Shown here in pieces: positions 1 through 7,394 of a DNA stretch of 16,731 bases. The stretch is from assembly GCA_002342025.1 (NCBI GenBank), contig DDPD01000040.1, forward strand, positions 1 to 16,731. The letters are read 5' to 3'. This stretch comes from Moraxellaceae bacterium UBA2477. GTDB lineage: Bacteria > Pseudomonadota > Gammaproteobacteria > Pseudomonadales > Moraxellaceae. Every line of letters begins with the position of its first letter. The stretch's first letter is position 1. Under the pieces are notes generated by a model that was not told the origin of the DNA, made no database searches, and saw nothing but the letters and a program-made list of their open reading frames with translations. The translations under genes and the position numbers were made by a program.

Positions 1-809
1 GTATCAATAACGTGTAATGGCATGCCATCGATTTGAATTTGCTCACGTAAAACATCGCGTGTTGTGCCGGCAATGTCCGTCACAATGGCAATTTCTTCGC
101 CTGCTAAAGCATTTAATAAACTGGATTTACCCGCATTAGGTAAGCCAGCAATTACCACACGCATCCCTTCCTGCTGTATTACGCCTTGTTCGGCTGTTTT
201 AAGCACTACTTCAAGTTGAGCCATCAACGCCACAAGTTGCTTTAGCAAAACCCCATCAGCTAAAAAGTCGATTTCTTCTTCCGGAAAATCAATTGCAGCT
301 TCAATGTGCAAACGCAACAAAATGAGGCTTTCCAGTAGTTCATCAATACGCGCTGAAAACACCCCTTGTAAGGACATCAGCGCTGAACGAGCCGCTTGTT
401 CACTGGCCGCTGAAATAAGATCGGCAACCGCCTCAATCTGCGCCAAATCCATTTTGTCGTTTAAGAACGCTTGCTCAGAAAACTCACCCGGTCTAGCTAG
501 TCGTGCTCCCGCTGAAATGGCTGATTGCAGAATCCATTCCAACACAATGGGGCCACCATGTGCCTGAAACTCAACAACGTTTTCACCGGTAAAGGAATGT
601 GGTGCGGCGAAGTAAAGCAAAATACCTTGATCTACGCGCTCGCCTTCAAGATTGTTAAAAGCAGTGAAGATGGCGTTACGGGGGGGAATTGGCCAGTTCA
701 GATTGCGTGTCAGTCTGGCGGCAATTTCAGGCGCTTTCGGCCCGGAAATACGAACAATGCCAACGCCGCCTTTTCCGGGCGGCGTTGCAATGGCGGCTAT
801 CGTATCCAT
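1..809 (-). CDS. mnmE: tRNA-modification GTPase MnmE (TrmE), N-terminal part, cut by window edge
   Basis: MnmE, with MnmG, installs the carboxymethylaminomethyl group on the wobble uridine (U34) of several tRNAs, using a formyl/methylene-tetrahydrofolate-binding N-terminal domain and a G domain. The frame opens at the ATG at 809 (protein start MDTIAAIATPPGKGGVGIVR, the usual MnmE start) and runs off the window after about 269 codons. Visible parts are the folate-binding domain, the helical stretch containing DLAQIEAVADLI, the P-loop GLPNAGKSS and the switch motif TDIAGTTRD. The window ends at the first residues of the DTAG (G3) motif, so the rest of the G domain and the C-terminal Cys motif lie outside. 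It starts 15 bp after yidC on the same strand, the standard gammaproteobacterial order. Identity is firm; only the C-terminus is unseen. Confidence 0.97.
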   Translation of the reverse strand, partial: MDTIAAIATPPGKGGVGIVRISGPKAPEIAARLTRNLNWPIPPRNAIFTAFNNLEGERVDQGILLYFAAPHSFTGENVVEFQAHGGPIVLEWILQSAISAGARLARPGEFSEQAFLNDKMDLAQIEAVADLISAASEQAARSALMSLQGVFSARIDELLESLILLRLHIEAAIDFPEEEIDFLADGVLLKQLVALMAQLEVVLKTAEQGVIQQEGMRVVIAGLPNAGKSSLLNALAGEEIAIVTDIAGTTRDVLREQIQIDGMPLHVID

Positions 810-824
810 AGTCCGCCAGTCTGT

Positions 825-2549
825 TTACTTAGACTTAGCTGCAGCTTTTTCAATTTGACGCGTAATTGCCCATTGCTGCGCAATCGACAACACGTTGTTT
901 GAAAGCCAGTACAGCACCAAGCCCGCTGGGAACCAGAGGAAGAACACCGTGAAAATGACCGGCATAAACTTCATCATTTTTGCCTGCGTAGGATCTGTTG
1001 GCGCAGGATTTAGCGATTGCTGAATGTACATCGTAACGCCCATCAGCAATGGCAAAATGTAGTACGGATCGAGCAGTGAAAGATCCTTAATCCACAAAAT
1101 CCAACCAGCATGACGAAGCTCTACTGACTCCATCAAGGTCCAGTACAAGGCAATGAAAACGGGCATTTGTACCAAGATGGGTAAGCAGCCACCCAACGGA
1201 TTAATTTTTTCCTTTTTGTACAGCTCCATCATCGCTTGTGACAGTTTGGCTCTGTCATTGCCAAATTGTTCTTTCATGCGCGCCATTTCTGGCATCACTC
1301 GACGCATGTTGGCCATTGAGCGATAGCTTGTGGCGGACAGATGATAGAACGCGGCCTTTACAACAATCGTGAGGACAACAATTGACCAACCCCAGTTGCC
1401 TAAGAAGCCATGAATTGACTTCAGTAACCAAAACAAGAACTGAGCAATAGGCCATAACCAACCGTAGTCCACTGTCAGTTCTAAGCCTGGGGAAAGATCT
1501 TTCAACTTATCTTGGATTTTAGGACCAGCGTAGAGTTTTGCTTCGGTTACGCCAGTGGCGCCTGGATTAACCACAATCGCTGGTGAGGTAAAGCCAATAA
1601 AATTTTCACTGCCATTGGAGGAAACACGAGTAGACACCACATTTTGTGTTTTCGCGTTAGGAACCCATGCGGCAACAAAATAATGCTGAACTAAAGCAAC
1701 CCAACCACCGGTCACCGTGGTGTTCAAGGGTTCTTTAGCAAAGCTATCTAGAGAGACTTTGTTGTAAGTTTTCTCTGGGGTCCACCAAGCACCACCTAGG
1801 AAGGTCACCATGCCGAAGGAGTGAGTATCAGCACTGGGATCCGTACTGTTGTCACGCTTCAGCTGGCCAAACATAAGGCCTGTCCAAGGTTGTGTACCTT
1901 CGTTTTTCACCACATAACGAACATTGACTTGGTATTCGCCACGTTTAAATTCAAAAATTTTCTGAACAGTAACGCCTGCTTCATTGGTCGTGTTTAACGC
2001 AACTTCCAGTGCCTGTTGACCGTCTGGAAGTGAAAACTCGGTTTGCGTTGTTTTATACACGGGTCGACCACCGGCTTGGTCATCTAAACCGCCCGGTTGA
2101 CCTGCCACGCTAATCAATCCGCTTTGCGCAATGTACGTTCTTTCAGGGCTTTGATCTAAAAGTACCAACGCATCTGTGCTGTCTACCTTTTTGGTGTACT
2201 TAGGTAAGGCTACATGAGTGATGTCTCCACCCTTCAAATCAATCCGTAAGTTCAACACATCGGTTTTTACGTTAATTGCTGATGTATTGGTGGACGTTTG
2301 CTCCGGTGTATCAACCGACACAACTGGGGCGACAACCGGAACTGTTGCAACTGGCACGTCCGTGGTTGCAGGCGTTGTAGCTGTTGGAATTTCATTCGTT
2401 ACCGTTGGTGCTGGCGCATTGAGACTGCTGCTCATTGAGCTTGAAGCAGTGCTAGACGTAGGAACGGCGTAATCGCGTTGCCAGCTTAAAAAAAGAAAAT
2501 AACTGACGATCGCTAGGGCGACCAAAATCAGTGTGCGACGGATTTCCAT
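825..2549 (-). CDS. yidC: Membrane protein insertase YidC
   Basis: YidC inserts and folds inner-membrane proteins, alone or with SecYEG. The 574-aa protein has the proteobacterial long form. A first membrane helix (about residues 5-22) is followed by a Ser/Thr/Pro/Ala/Val-rich low-complexity linker (about 30-90), a periplasmic beta-domain (about 95-350) and the conserved C-terminal insertase core. The core contains INPLGGCLPILVQMPVFIAL and the closing FMPVIFTVFFLWFPAGLVLY. Residue K398 (in TIVVKAAFYHLS) stands where E. coli has the groove arginine R366, a conservative basic swap. The ATG at 2549 is preceded by AGGA about 9 bp upstream, inside the end of yidD. yidD ends only 2 bp before it, so the two are probably translated from one mRNA. 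Confidence 0.98.
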   Translation of the reverse strand: MEIRRTLILVALAIVSYFLFLSWQRDYAVPTSSTASSSMSSSLNAPAPTVTNEIPTATTPATTDVPVATVPVVAPVVSVDTPEQTSTNTSAINVKTDVLNLRIDLKGGDITHVALPKYTKKVDSTDALVLLDQSPERTYIAQSGLISVAGQPGGLDDQAGGRPVYKTTQTEFSLPDGQQALEVALNTTNEAGVTVQKIFEFKRGEYQVNVRYVVKNEGTQPWTGLMFGQLKRDNSTDPSADTHSFGMVTFLGGAWWTPEKTYNKVSLDSFAKEPLNTTVTGGWVALVQHYFVAAWVPNAKTQNVVSTRVSSNGSENFIGFTSPAIVVNPGATGVTEAKLYAGPKIQDKLKDLSPGLELTVDYGWLWPIAQFLFWLLKSIHGFLGNWGWSIVVLTIVVKAAFYHLSATSYRSMANMRRVMPEMARMKEQFGNDRAKLSQAMMELYKKEKINPLGGCLPILVQMPVFIALYWTLMESVELRHAGWILWIKDLSLLDPYYILPLLMGVTMYIQQSLNPAPTDPTQAKMMKFMPVIFTVFFLWFPAGLVLYWLSNNVLSIAQQWAITRQIEKAAAKSK

Positions 2550-2551
2550 TT

Positions 2552-2791
2552 TTACCGTTCCTGCCGAAGTGATGAAGGATTTTCAGGTACGGGATCATAC
2601 CCACCTGAGCACCCTGGGTGACACCTTCCAAGGCGATGTAGCGTTAAATAAATTGCTTTCCACCAGGGCCATTGCTGAAACGCTTGAAGCGAATAGCTTG
2701 AACATGAGGGCTCGAAACGGCATCGAGGCGGTAGTAAAGGACTGATGAAATATCGATAAAACTTAATCAGCGCGATAAAAGGCCACTTCAC
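2552..2791 (-). CDS. yidD: Membrane protein insertion efficiency factor YidD
   Basis: YidD is a small inner-membrane-associated protein that improves insertion of YidC substrates. The 79-aa product has the whole family signature: N-terminal FYRYFISPLLPPRCRFEPSC, then CSSYSLQAF, then the RCHPGCSGGYDPVP motif with its conserved cysteines. Length matches the family (about 70-85 aa). Its ATG overlaps the rnpA stop by 4 bp (ATGA at 2788-2791), indicating translational coupling to rnpA, and it ends 2 bp before yidC. Confidence 0.97.
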   Translation of the reverse strand: MKWPFIALIKFYRYFISPLLPPRCRFEPSCSSYSLQAFQQWPWWKAIYLTLHRLGRCHPGCSGGYDPVPENPSSLRQER

Positions 2792-3165
2792 GTTGCCACC
2801 TTTAACTGTTTTTCGGCTTTTCTTTTTAGTTGACGAAAGCCCTCGTCGAGCAATGTGCGTAGGGCTGCATTGTCGAGAGTTTGGAGGTTTTGTCTGGCAA
2901 GGTAGACGATGTCAAGCGCAGGAAAATCGGCTTGATGATGTCTGAAGTGATCTCGACACACGCGCTTAATTCGATTTCTATCGAGGGCACGTTTTACTTT
3001 CTTGCGCGCTATGACGAACCCGATGCGTGATCGTTGAGTCGTAGAGGGTATTGCGAGCAATAAAAGTTGATTGAGATTTGATTTGAAAACAGCGTTGTCC
3101 ATTACCGCTTTGAAGTCTGCTGGTGTTAGCAGTCTAGCAGTCGGTGGAAAACGCTGTTCGGTCAC
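2788..3165 (-). CDS. rnpA: Ribonuclease P protein component
   Basis: This is the basic protein subunit of RNase P, which helps the RNA subunit cleave 5' leaders from pre-tRNAs. The 125-aa protein carries the family hallmark RNR motif in VKRALDRNRIKRVCRDHFR. It also has the N-terminal RLLTPADFKAVM and the central RIGFVIARKKV strand. I place the start at the GTG at 3165, because the protein then begins at the usual distance from the conserved RLLT(P/A)ADF element and there is no in-frame ATG nearby. The upstream Shine-Dalgarno sequence is weak. It lies 19 bp after rpmH, with which it is normally co-transcribed, and overlaps yidD by 4 bp. Confidence 0.96.
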   Translation of the reverse strand: MTEQRFPPTARLLTPADFKAVMDNAVFKSNLNQLLLLAIPSTTQRSRIGFVIARKKVKRALDRNRIKRVCRDHFRHHQADFPALDIVYLARQNLQTLDNAALRTLLDEGFRQLKRKAEKQLKVAT

Positions 3166-3184
3166 GATCTCAGACTGGAATGCC

Positions 3185-3319
3185 TCAGACAGTCAGACGC
3201 TTGCGACCTTTAGCACGACGACGTGCGAGAACGGCGCGACCGTTTTTGGTGGCCATGCGTGCACGAAAACCGTGAGTACGCTTTTGTTTGATAGTGCTTG
3301 GTTGGAAAGTACGCTTCAT
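3185..3319 (-). CDS. rpmH: 50S ribosomal protein L34
   Basis: L34 is a very short, highly basic protein of the large ribosomal subunit. Translating the minus strand from the ATG at 3319 gives 44 residues beginning MKRTFQPSTIKQKRTHGFRA and ending in RRAKGRKRLTV before TGA. This is a full-length L34 with the near-invariant MKRT(F/Y)QPS start. It is the first gene of the leftward operon, directly downstream of a strong sigma70-like promoter, with the leader forming the edge of oriC. Confidence 0.98.
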   Translation of the reverse strand: MKRTFQPSTIKQKRTHGFRARMATKNGRAVLARRRAKGRKRLTV

Positions 3320-3367
3320 GATCTGTGATCCGATCTGTTCAAGCCCGACTGGGCGGAAAGGTGCGCG

Positions 3368-3396
3368 ATATTAGGCGTTTCGGTACTCCTTGTCAA
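3368..3396 (-). promoter_or_regulatory. Sigma70-type promoter of rpmH-rnpA operon
   Basis: Read on the minus strand, a perfect -35 TTGACA (3391-3396) is followed after exactly 17 bp by TAATAT (3368-3373), one base off the TATAAT consensus. The start of transcription would fall near 3361, giving a leader of about 40 nt before rpmH. Strength and position fit the promoter of a ribosomal protein operon. Confidence 0.85.
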
Positions 3397-3460
3397 ACAT
3401 CTTAGCGAGTTAAGTTGTTGATCGTTGTGAAACTTATGAACAGATCGTGTTGATCAACCT

Positions 3461-3550
3461 TCTTATATAAAGATATTTAGATTTTAAGAGCTTTGGTGAT
3501 TGTTATTAGCTAAGACTAATTTTGTTGATAAGTCATTTTTTTAATTAAAA
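3461..3550. promoter_or_regulatory. AT-rich DNA unwinding element of oriC
   Basis: Counting directly, only 18 of these 90 bases are G or C, ending in a run of nine A/T bases plus flanks at 3541-3550. It lies between the GATC cluster and the DnaA-box array, the arrangement expected for the region melted by DnaA. The exact borders are my choice. Confidence 0.65.
3523..3531 (-). promoter_or_regulatory. DnaA box, one mismatch
   Basis: TGTTGATAA reads TTATCAACA on the minus strand, one base off TTATCCACA. It sits inside the AT-rich unwinding region, separate from the main box cluster. Confidence 0.55.
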
Positions 3551-3621
3551 AACAGTTGGTTACAGAGTTCAAAAGTTGTATTTTTCGATGCCCGAAACGT
3601 ATCTTTAAGGCTGTGTGCAAC

Positions 3622-3630
3622 TGTGGATAC
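3622..3630 (-). promoter_or_regulatory. DnaA box, one mismatch
   Basis: TGTGGATAC reads GTATCCACA on the minus strand, with a single mismatch at the first base of TTATCCACA. It is the first box of the dnaA-proximal group. Confidence 0.65.
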
Positions 3631-3691
3631 TTTGAAGGTGTGGACTTTTTAACATCTTTGTCTCTGACCGGTGTCTTGCTTATCACCAATT

Positions 3692-3700
3692 TTATCTACA
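3692..3700 (+). promoter_or_regulatory. DnaA box, one mismatch
   Basis: TTATCTACA differs from TTATCCACA at one position. It is in the opposite orientation to the perfect box that begins 14 bp further on, giving a convergent pair. Confidence 0.65.
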
Positions 3701-3713
3701 GCAATGTTTATGT

Positions 3714-3722
3714 TGTGGATAA
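3714..3722 (-). promoter_or_regulatory. DnaA box, perfect consensus
   Basis: TGTGGATAA is the exact complement of TTATCCACA, the high-affinity R1-type DnaA box. Confidence 0.85.
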
Positions 3723-3768
3723 TTTTCCTCGTGATACCCTAGGATCCTTATTAGTGCTCACTTTTACT

Positions 3769-3777
3769 TGTGGATAA
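3769..3777 (-). promoter_or_regulatory. DnaA box, perfect consensus, adjacent to dnaA start
   Basis: TGTGGATAA is a perfect box ending 7 bp before the dnaA ATG. Bound DnaA would occupy the dnaA leader, which suggests autorepression as well as origin binding. Confidence 0.85.
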
Positions 3778-3784
3778 TTTTTAG

Positions 3785-5152
3785 ATGTCAGTCAGTGTTT
3801 GGGGTCAAGTGCTTTCTGTTTTAGAAAGTGAGTTTCAGTCTAATCTTTTCCAAATGTGGATCCGTCCCTTACAGGTGGACGAGTCTCCAGACAGTCTTGT
3901 TCTACTTGCACCTAACCCTTTTTTTGTTAAGCACATCCAAGATAAATTTTTAGCGCGTATACAAGCGCTCGTGCTGGATATAAGTTCCGGTCGCATTGAG
4001 ACGGTGGCGATTCGTGTAGGTAGTCGAGGCGATCGCGCTGCCCCTGCCGCTGTGGTGCGTCAGACAACGAATTCTGCGGCTTCTGCTTCTGCGACGGTTA
4101 AGCCAGTGGTTGAGCCTCTGCCGCGCCCTGCGAGTAGCCTTAATCCCTTATTTACCTTCGACAACTTTGTTGCTGGTAAGGGCGCTCAGTTGGCCCATGC
4201 TGGTTGTTTGCAGGCTGCGGACAACCCTGGAGCACCGCATTCCAATCCTTTATTTATCTATGGGCCTACTGGACTAGGTAAAACGCATTTAATGCATGCT
4301 GTTGGCAACGAAATTTTACGGCGAAACCCCTCTGCTCGTGTGATGTACTTAACATCAGAGCGGTTTGTGGGTGACTTTATCACCGCTTTGCAGCGCAATA
4401 TGATGAATGACTTCAAGCGGCTGTATCGTTCGCTAGATGCCCTCCTGATTGACGACATCCAATTCTTTGCTAAGAAGGAAAGTACCCAGGACGAGTTTTT
4501 TCATACCTTTAATTCATTGCTTCAGGAATCGCGTCAGATCATCATGACATCTGACAGAATTCCCAAAGAAATCAATAATATGGATGATCGCCTCAAATCC
4601 AGATTTTCCTGGGGATTGTCAATACAAGTAGATCCGCCAGACAAAGAAACTCGCGTAGCAATTCTGCTTAAAAAATCAGGCTCAATTGGTATGGGTTTGC
4701 CTGTTGAGTCAGCCCATTTTATTGCCGAGCATGTTCAGGGTAATGTGCGAGAGCTTGAAGGGGCTTTGAATAAGGTTATAGCTACGGCGCGGTTCCGTGG
4801 GCTTCCTGTGACTTTAGATTTAGTTAAAGAAGCCTTGCGTGACCTGCTGCTTGTGCGTGCTAGGCAGTTTAATATCGACAACATTCAGCGCGTTGTTGCT
4901 GAGTACTATCGAATTAATTTACGTGAGCTTACGGGTAAAAAGCGCAATCGCGGTTTTGCTAGGCCGCGTCAAATGGCGATGGCGCTTTCGCGTGAGCTTA
5001 CGCAGAACAGTTACCCTGAAATTGGGTTGGCTTTTGATGGTCGGGATCACAGCACCGTGATTCATGCATGTGAAAAAGTACGCGAGTTGAGAGCAGAAGA
5101 GCCCCAATTCGACGAAGATTACAACAATTTGCTACGCCTGCTGCAGGCTTGA
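3785..5152 (+). CDS. dnaA: Chromosomal replication initiator protein DnaA
   Basis: DnaA is the AAA+ ATPase that binds DnaA boxes, melts oriC and loads the helicase. The 455-aa protein has an N-terminal helicase/DnaA-interaction domain (about 1-80) and a variable Ala/Pro-rich linker (about 85-120). The AAA+ core has Walker A GPTGLGKTH (160-168), Walker B LLIDDIQFF (D223/D224), the arginine-finger segment DRLKSRFSWG and the sensor-2 region GNVRELEGALN. The C-terminal DNA-binding domain carries the signature DHSTVIHACEKV (from 421). Most relatives I know read YGGVGLGKTH at the P-loop, so PT here is a mild variant that keeps all key residues. The ATG at 3785 has no evident Shine-Dalgarno sequence. 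It is the first gene of dnaA-dnaN-recF-gyrB. Confidence 0.98.
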   Translation: MSVSVWGQVLSVLESEFQSNLFQMWIRPLQVDESPDSLVLLAPNPFFVKHIQDKFLARIQALVLDISSGRIETVAIRVGSRGDRAAPAAVVRQTTNSAASASATVKPVVEPLPRPASSLNPLFTFDNFVAGKGAQLAHAGCLQAADNPGAPHSNPLFIYGPTGLGKTHLMHAVGNEILRRNPSARVMYLTSERFVGDFITALQRNMMNDFKRLYRSLDALLIDDIQFFAKKESTQDEFFHTFNSLLQESRQIIMTSDRIPKEINNMDDRLKSRFSWGLSIQVDPPDKETRVAILLKKSGSIGMGLPVESAHFIAEHVQGNVRELEGALNKVIATARFRGLPVTLDLVKEALRDLLLVRARQFNIDNIQRVVAEYYRINLRELTGKKRNRGFARPRQMAMALSRELTQNSYPEIGLAFDGRDHSTVIHACEKVRELRAEEPQFDEDYNNLLRLLQA

Positions 5153-5167
5153 TTTAGGAAAATGACG

Positions 5168-6280
5168 ATGAAATTGTCGATGACACGTGATCAGTTACTT
5201 AAACCCCTGCAACAAGTTTCAGGCGTAGTTGAGAAACGACAAACCCTGCAAGTGCTTTCCAATGTCTTGATGGTGGTTGAGTCTGGTCAGTTGGCTATGA
5301 CGGGTACCGATCTTGAGGTGGAGTTGGTCGCTCGCCATGAGCTGACTTCCGATGCTAGTGATGGCCGCATTACCGTGCCCTGTCGCAAGTTGTTAGATAT
5401 CTGCCGTGCCCTTCCCTCCACCGCGTCTGTAGAGCTTTCTTTGGACGGTGCGCGCTTATTGTTGAGATCGGGTAAAAGTCGCTACACGCTTTCCACTTTA
5501 CCAGCCAATGACTTCCCTAATTTGGATGACACCCTGTCCGGCTCGTTAACTATGACGTTGTCGCAAAAGTCGCTTAAGCGTTTGATCGACAAGACAGCCT
5601 TTGCCATGGCTCAACAAGATGTTCGTTACTACCTGAACGGCATGTTGTTTGAAGTCACTGAGGGTCGTTTGCGTGTGGTCGCTACCGATGGCCATCGTTT
5701 GGCGCTATGCGACGCGCCGATTTCTGGCCAAGTATCTGAAAAGACACAAGTTATTGTGCCTAGAAAAGGTATTCAAGAGCTTGCGCGTTTGCTCTCCGAT
5801 GATGATTCGGAAGTCACACTTACTTTGGGAAGCAATCATCTTCGTGTCACCGTTGGTGCGGTCACATTTACTTCTAAATTAATTGATGGTCGCTTCCCTG
5901 ACTATGAGCGAGTACTGCCTAAGGGCGGCGATCGTATTTTGGTTGCGGGTCGTGAAGAGCTAAAGTCCTCACTACAGCGTGCTGCCATTTTGTGTAATGA
6001 GAAATTTCGTGGTGTTCGATTACAGATTGCTGGCGATCAGTTAAAAATTCTAGCCACTAACCCGGATCAGGAAGAGGCCGAAGAAGAAATCCAAGTTGAG
6101 TATAACGGTAAGGATTTAGAGATTGGCTTCAATGTGGGTTACGTACTTGACGTATTGAACGCCTTGAATGGGGCTTATACGAAAGCGATTTTGGGCGACA
6201 CCAACAGCTCCGCATTGATTCAAGACAACGACGATGAACAGGCTGATGCGCTTTATGTTGTTATGCCCATGCGGTTGTAA
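5168..6280 (+). CDS. dnaN: DNA polymerase III beta subunit (sliding clamp)
   Basis: The beta clamp is a ring-shaped homodimer that tethers polymerases and other enzymes to DNA. From the ATG at 5168 the protein has 370 residues, beginning MKLSMTRDQLLKPLQQVSGV like the E. coli protein. It covers the three clamp folds, with TDGHRLA in the middle domain and the C-terminal YVVMPMRL tail that closes the peptide-binding pocket. There are two in-frame ATGs, at 5162 and 5168. AGGAA at 5156-5160 is 1 bp from the first and 7 bp from the second, so 5168 is preferred; using 5162 adds only MT. It lies 15 bp after dnaA and 16 bp before recF. Confidence 0.97.
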   Translation: MKLSMTRDQLLKPLQQVSGVVEKRQTLQVLSNVLMVVESGQLAMTGTDLEVELVARHELTSDASDGRITVPCRKLLDICRALPSTASVELSLDGARLLLRSGKSRYTLSTLPANDFPNLDDTLSGSLTMTLSQKSLKRLIDKTAFAMAQQDVRYYLNGMLFEVTEGRLRVVATDGHRLALCDAPISGQVSEKTQVIVPRKGIQELARLLSDDDSEVTLTLGSNHLRVTVGAVTFTSKLIDGRFPDYERVLPKGGDRILVAGREELKSSLQRAAILCNEKFRGVRLQIAGDQLKILATNPDQEEAEEEIQVEYNGKDLEIGFNVGYVLDVLNALNGAYTKAILGDTNSSALIQDNDDEQADALYVVMPMRL

Positions 6281-6296
6281 TCGTGACGTTTAAGCC

Positions 6297-7376
6297 GTGA
6301 GCTTGGCCAAGCTGGATGTTGTTCAGTTAAGAAATCTTGAACATGTTTCTATTGAGCCAGGCTCACGATTTAATTTGATTTACGGTGAAAACGGATCTGG
6401 AAAATCGTCTCTTTTGGAGGCGATTTTTATTTTAGGCCTGGGGCGCTCTTTTCGAACCCAACGAGCTCGTCGAATTGTTCAAGATGGCCATGATATGGCC
6501 ACGGTTTTTGCTGAGCTTGCCAATGGCTCTCGTTTAGGTGTTCTAAAGCGATCTGCCGGCACTACGGAGGCGCGCGTTAATGGCCATAACACTAATTCCC
6601 TCTCTGAACTTGCTCAACATCTTCCACTGCAGTTATTTGACCCTGAGTCGCTACTACTAATTTCAGGTCCCTCGTTGGCACGTAGACAGCTTTTAGACTG
6701 GGGCGTGTTTCACGTGGAACCAAAATTTTTAGCCGTTTGGTCTCGTGCAAAGCGTGCTCTAGCACAACGGAATTCTCTGCTTAAATCTGCTAAAATTTCG
6801 CTTCCTGAATTAAAGGTTTGGGAGCTTGAACTTGCTGTTGCTGCAAATGAGTTGAGCAATCTTAGACGAGGGCTTGCAACCCATCTATTGCCAGAGCTTG
6901 AGCGCGCACTGTCTCAATACCTTCCTGCCAGCAACTTATCCGTTTCGTACTATGCAGGCTGGGAAGAAGAGACTGATTACTCTGAGCTGCTTGAGGCATC
7001 ACGGAGTAAGGATCGCGAAAGAGGTTTCACGGTTTACGGGCCTCATCGTGCAGACTTAAAAATTAAATCGCACGGTACGGCGGCGGATGAACGACTTTCC
7101 AGGGGCCAGTTAAAGCTTTGTGCCTGCCTCGTGAAGTTAGTTTTAAGCCAGTGGCTACAAAGATATTGCGCAGTACAGCCTGTATTTTTATTTGATGATC
7201 TTTCATCAGAATTGGATGATGCAGCAAGATTACATATCGTTGAGTTTGTAGGGACTATGTCTGCGCAGTCCTTTTTTACGAGCATCGACAAGAAACAACT
7301 GGAAATGACGCTTCCCTTGGGGGAGACCAAAATGTTTCATGTGGAACATGGCGCCGTAAGTCCGGTCCAAAATTGA
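6297..7376 (+). CDS. recF: DNA replication and repair protein RecF
   Basis: RecF is an SMC/ABC-type ATPase that, with RecO and RecR, loads RecA at single-strand gaps. The 359-aa protein starts at a GTG (MSLAKLDVVQLRNLEHVSIE matches the family N-terminus) with no clear Shine-Dalgarno sequence. Visible motifs are Walker A GENGSGKSS (30-38), the ABC signature LSRGQLKL (267-274) and Walker B VFLFDDLSSELD (D300/D301). The order dnaN-recF-gyrB is conserved. The reading frame contains two parS-like sequences, at 6706 and 7333. Both are read as F-H-V-E, and the second makes up most of a short C-terminal tail (KMFHVEHG) past the normal end of the fold. Confidence 0.97.
   Translation: MSLAKLDVVQLRNLEHVSIEPGSRFNLIYGENGSGKSSLLEAIFILGLGRSFRTQRARRIVQDGHDMATVFAELANGSRLGVLKRSAGTTEARVNGHNTNSLSELAQHLPLQLFDPESLLLISGPSLARRQLLDWGVFHVEPKFLAVWSRAKRALAQRNSLLKSAKISLPELKVWELELAVAANELSNLRRGLATHLLPELERALSQYLPASNLSVSYYAGWEEETDYSELLEASRSKDRERGFTVYGPHRADLKIKSHGTAADERLSRGQLKLCACLVKLVLSQWLQRYCAVQPVFLFDDLSSELDDAARLHIVEFVGTMSAQSFFTSIDKKQLEMTLPLGETKMFHVEHGAVSPVQN
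6706..6721. promoter_or_regulatory. parS: parS-like ParB binding site inside recF
   Basis: TGTTTCACGTGGAACC matches the bacterial parS consensus TGTTTCACGTGAAACA at 14 of 16 positions, including the central CACGTG. It is encoded within recF as FHVEP. Its position within 3 kb of oriC is where ParB loading sites normally lie. Confidence 0.75.
7333..7348. promoter_or_regulatory. parS: parS-like site at the 3' end of recF (weaker)
   Basis: TGTTTCATGTGGAACA matches the parS consensus at 14 of 16 positions, but the central CACGTG is CATGTG, which breaks the palindrome and may lower affinity. It overlaps the codons for FHVEH near the RecF C-terminus, 26 bp before the recF stop codon. Confidence 0.6.
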
Positions 7377-7394
7377 TGTGCCAGGAGTAATAAA

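Larger units (their letters stand above)
3320..3784. other. oriC: Chromosomal replication origin (oriC), rpmH-dnaA intergenic region
   Basis: The 465-bp gene-free region between the divergent rpmH and dnaA is the usual oriC site in Pseudomonas-like gammaproteobacteria. Near rpmH there are six GATC sites (3320, 3327, 3332, 3420, 3443, 3452). Next is a strongly AT-rich stretch (3461-3550 holds 18 G/C in 90 bases) that would serve as the unwinding element. Then DnaA boxes appear at 3523, 3622, 3692, 3714 and 3769, most in the same orientation. A 10-bp palindrome GTTGATCAAC lies at 3449-3458. The GATC density would suit Dam/SeqA control if the host has those proteins, which the window does not show. 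No convincing gene is seen here. Confidence 0.9.

Noticed and set aside
1171..1206. YidC groove arginine replaced by lysine (K398) as an unusual feature
   Set aside because: The swap lies elsewhere in the insertase core, is conservative, and Lys is to my knowledge common in non-enteric proteobacterial YidC, so it is not a sign of altered function.
3612..3620. TGTGTGCAA as a DnaA box
   Set aside because: Three mismatches to the consensus; its closeness to the real box at 3622 is not enough.
3556..3777. Open frame of 73 codons within the oriC region, plus strand
   Set aside because: It overlaps four DnaA boxes, has no family resemblance or Shine-Dalgarno sequence, and lies in the known origin position; chance frame.
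7024..7037. Possible fourth parS (GTTTCACG half-site in recF)
   Set aside because: Only the left half matches; the right half GTTTAC breaks the palindrome (about 10 of 14).
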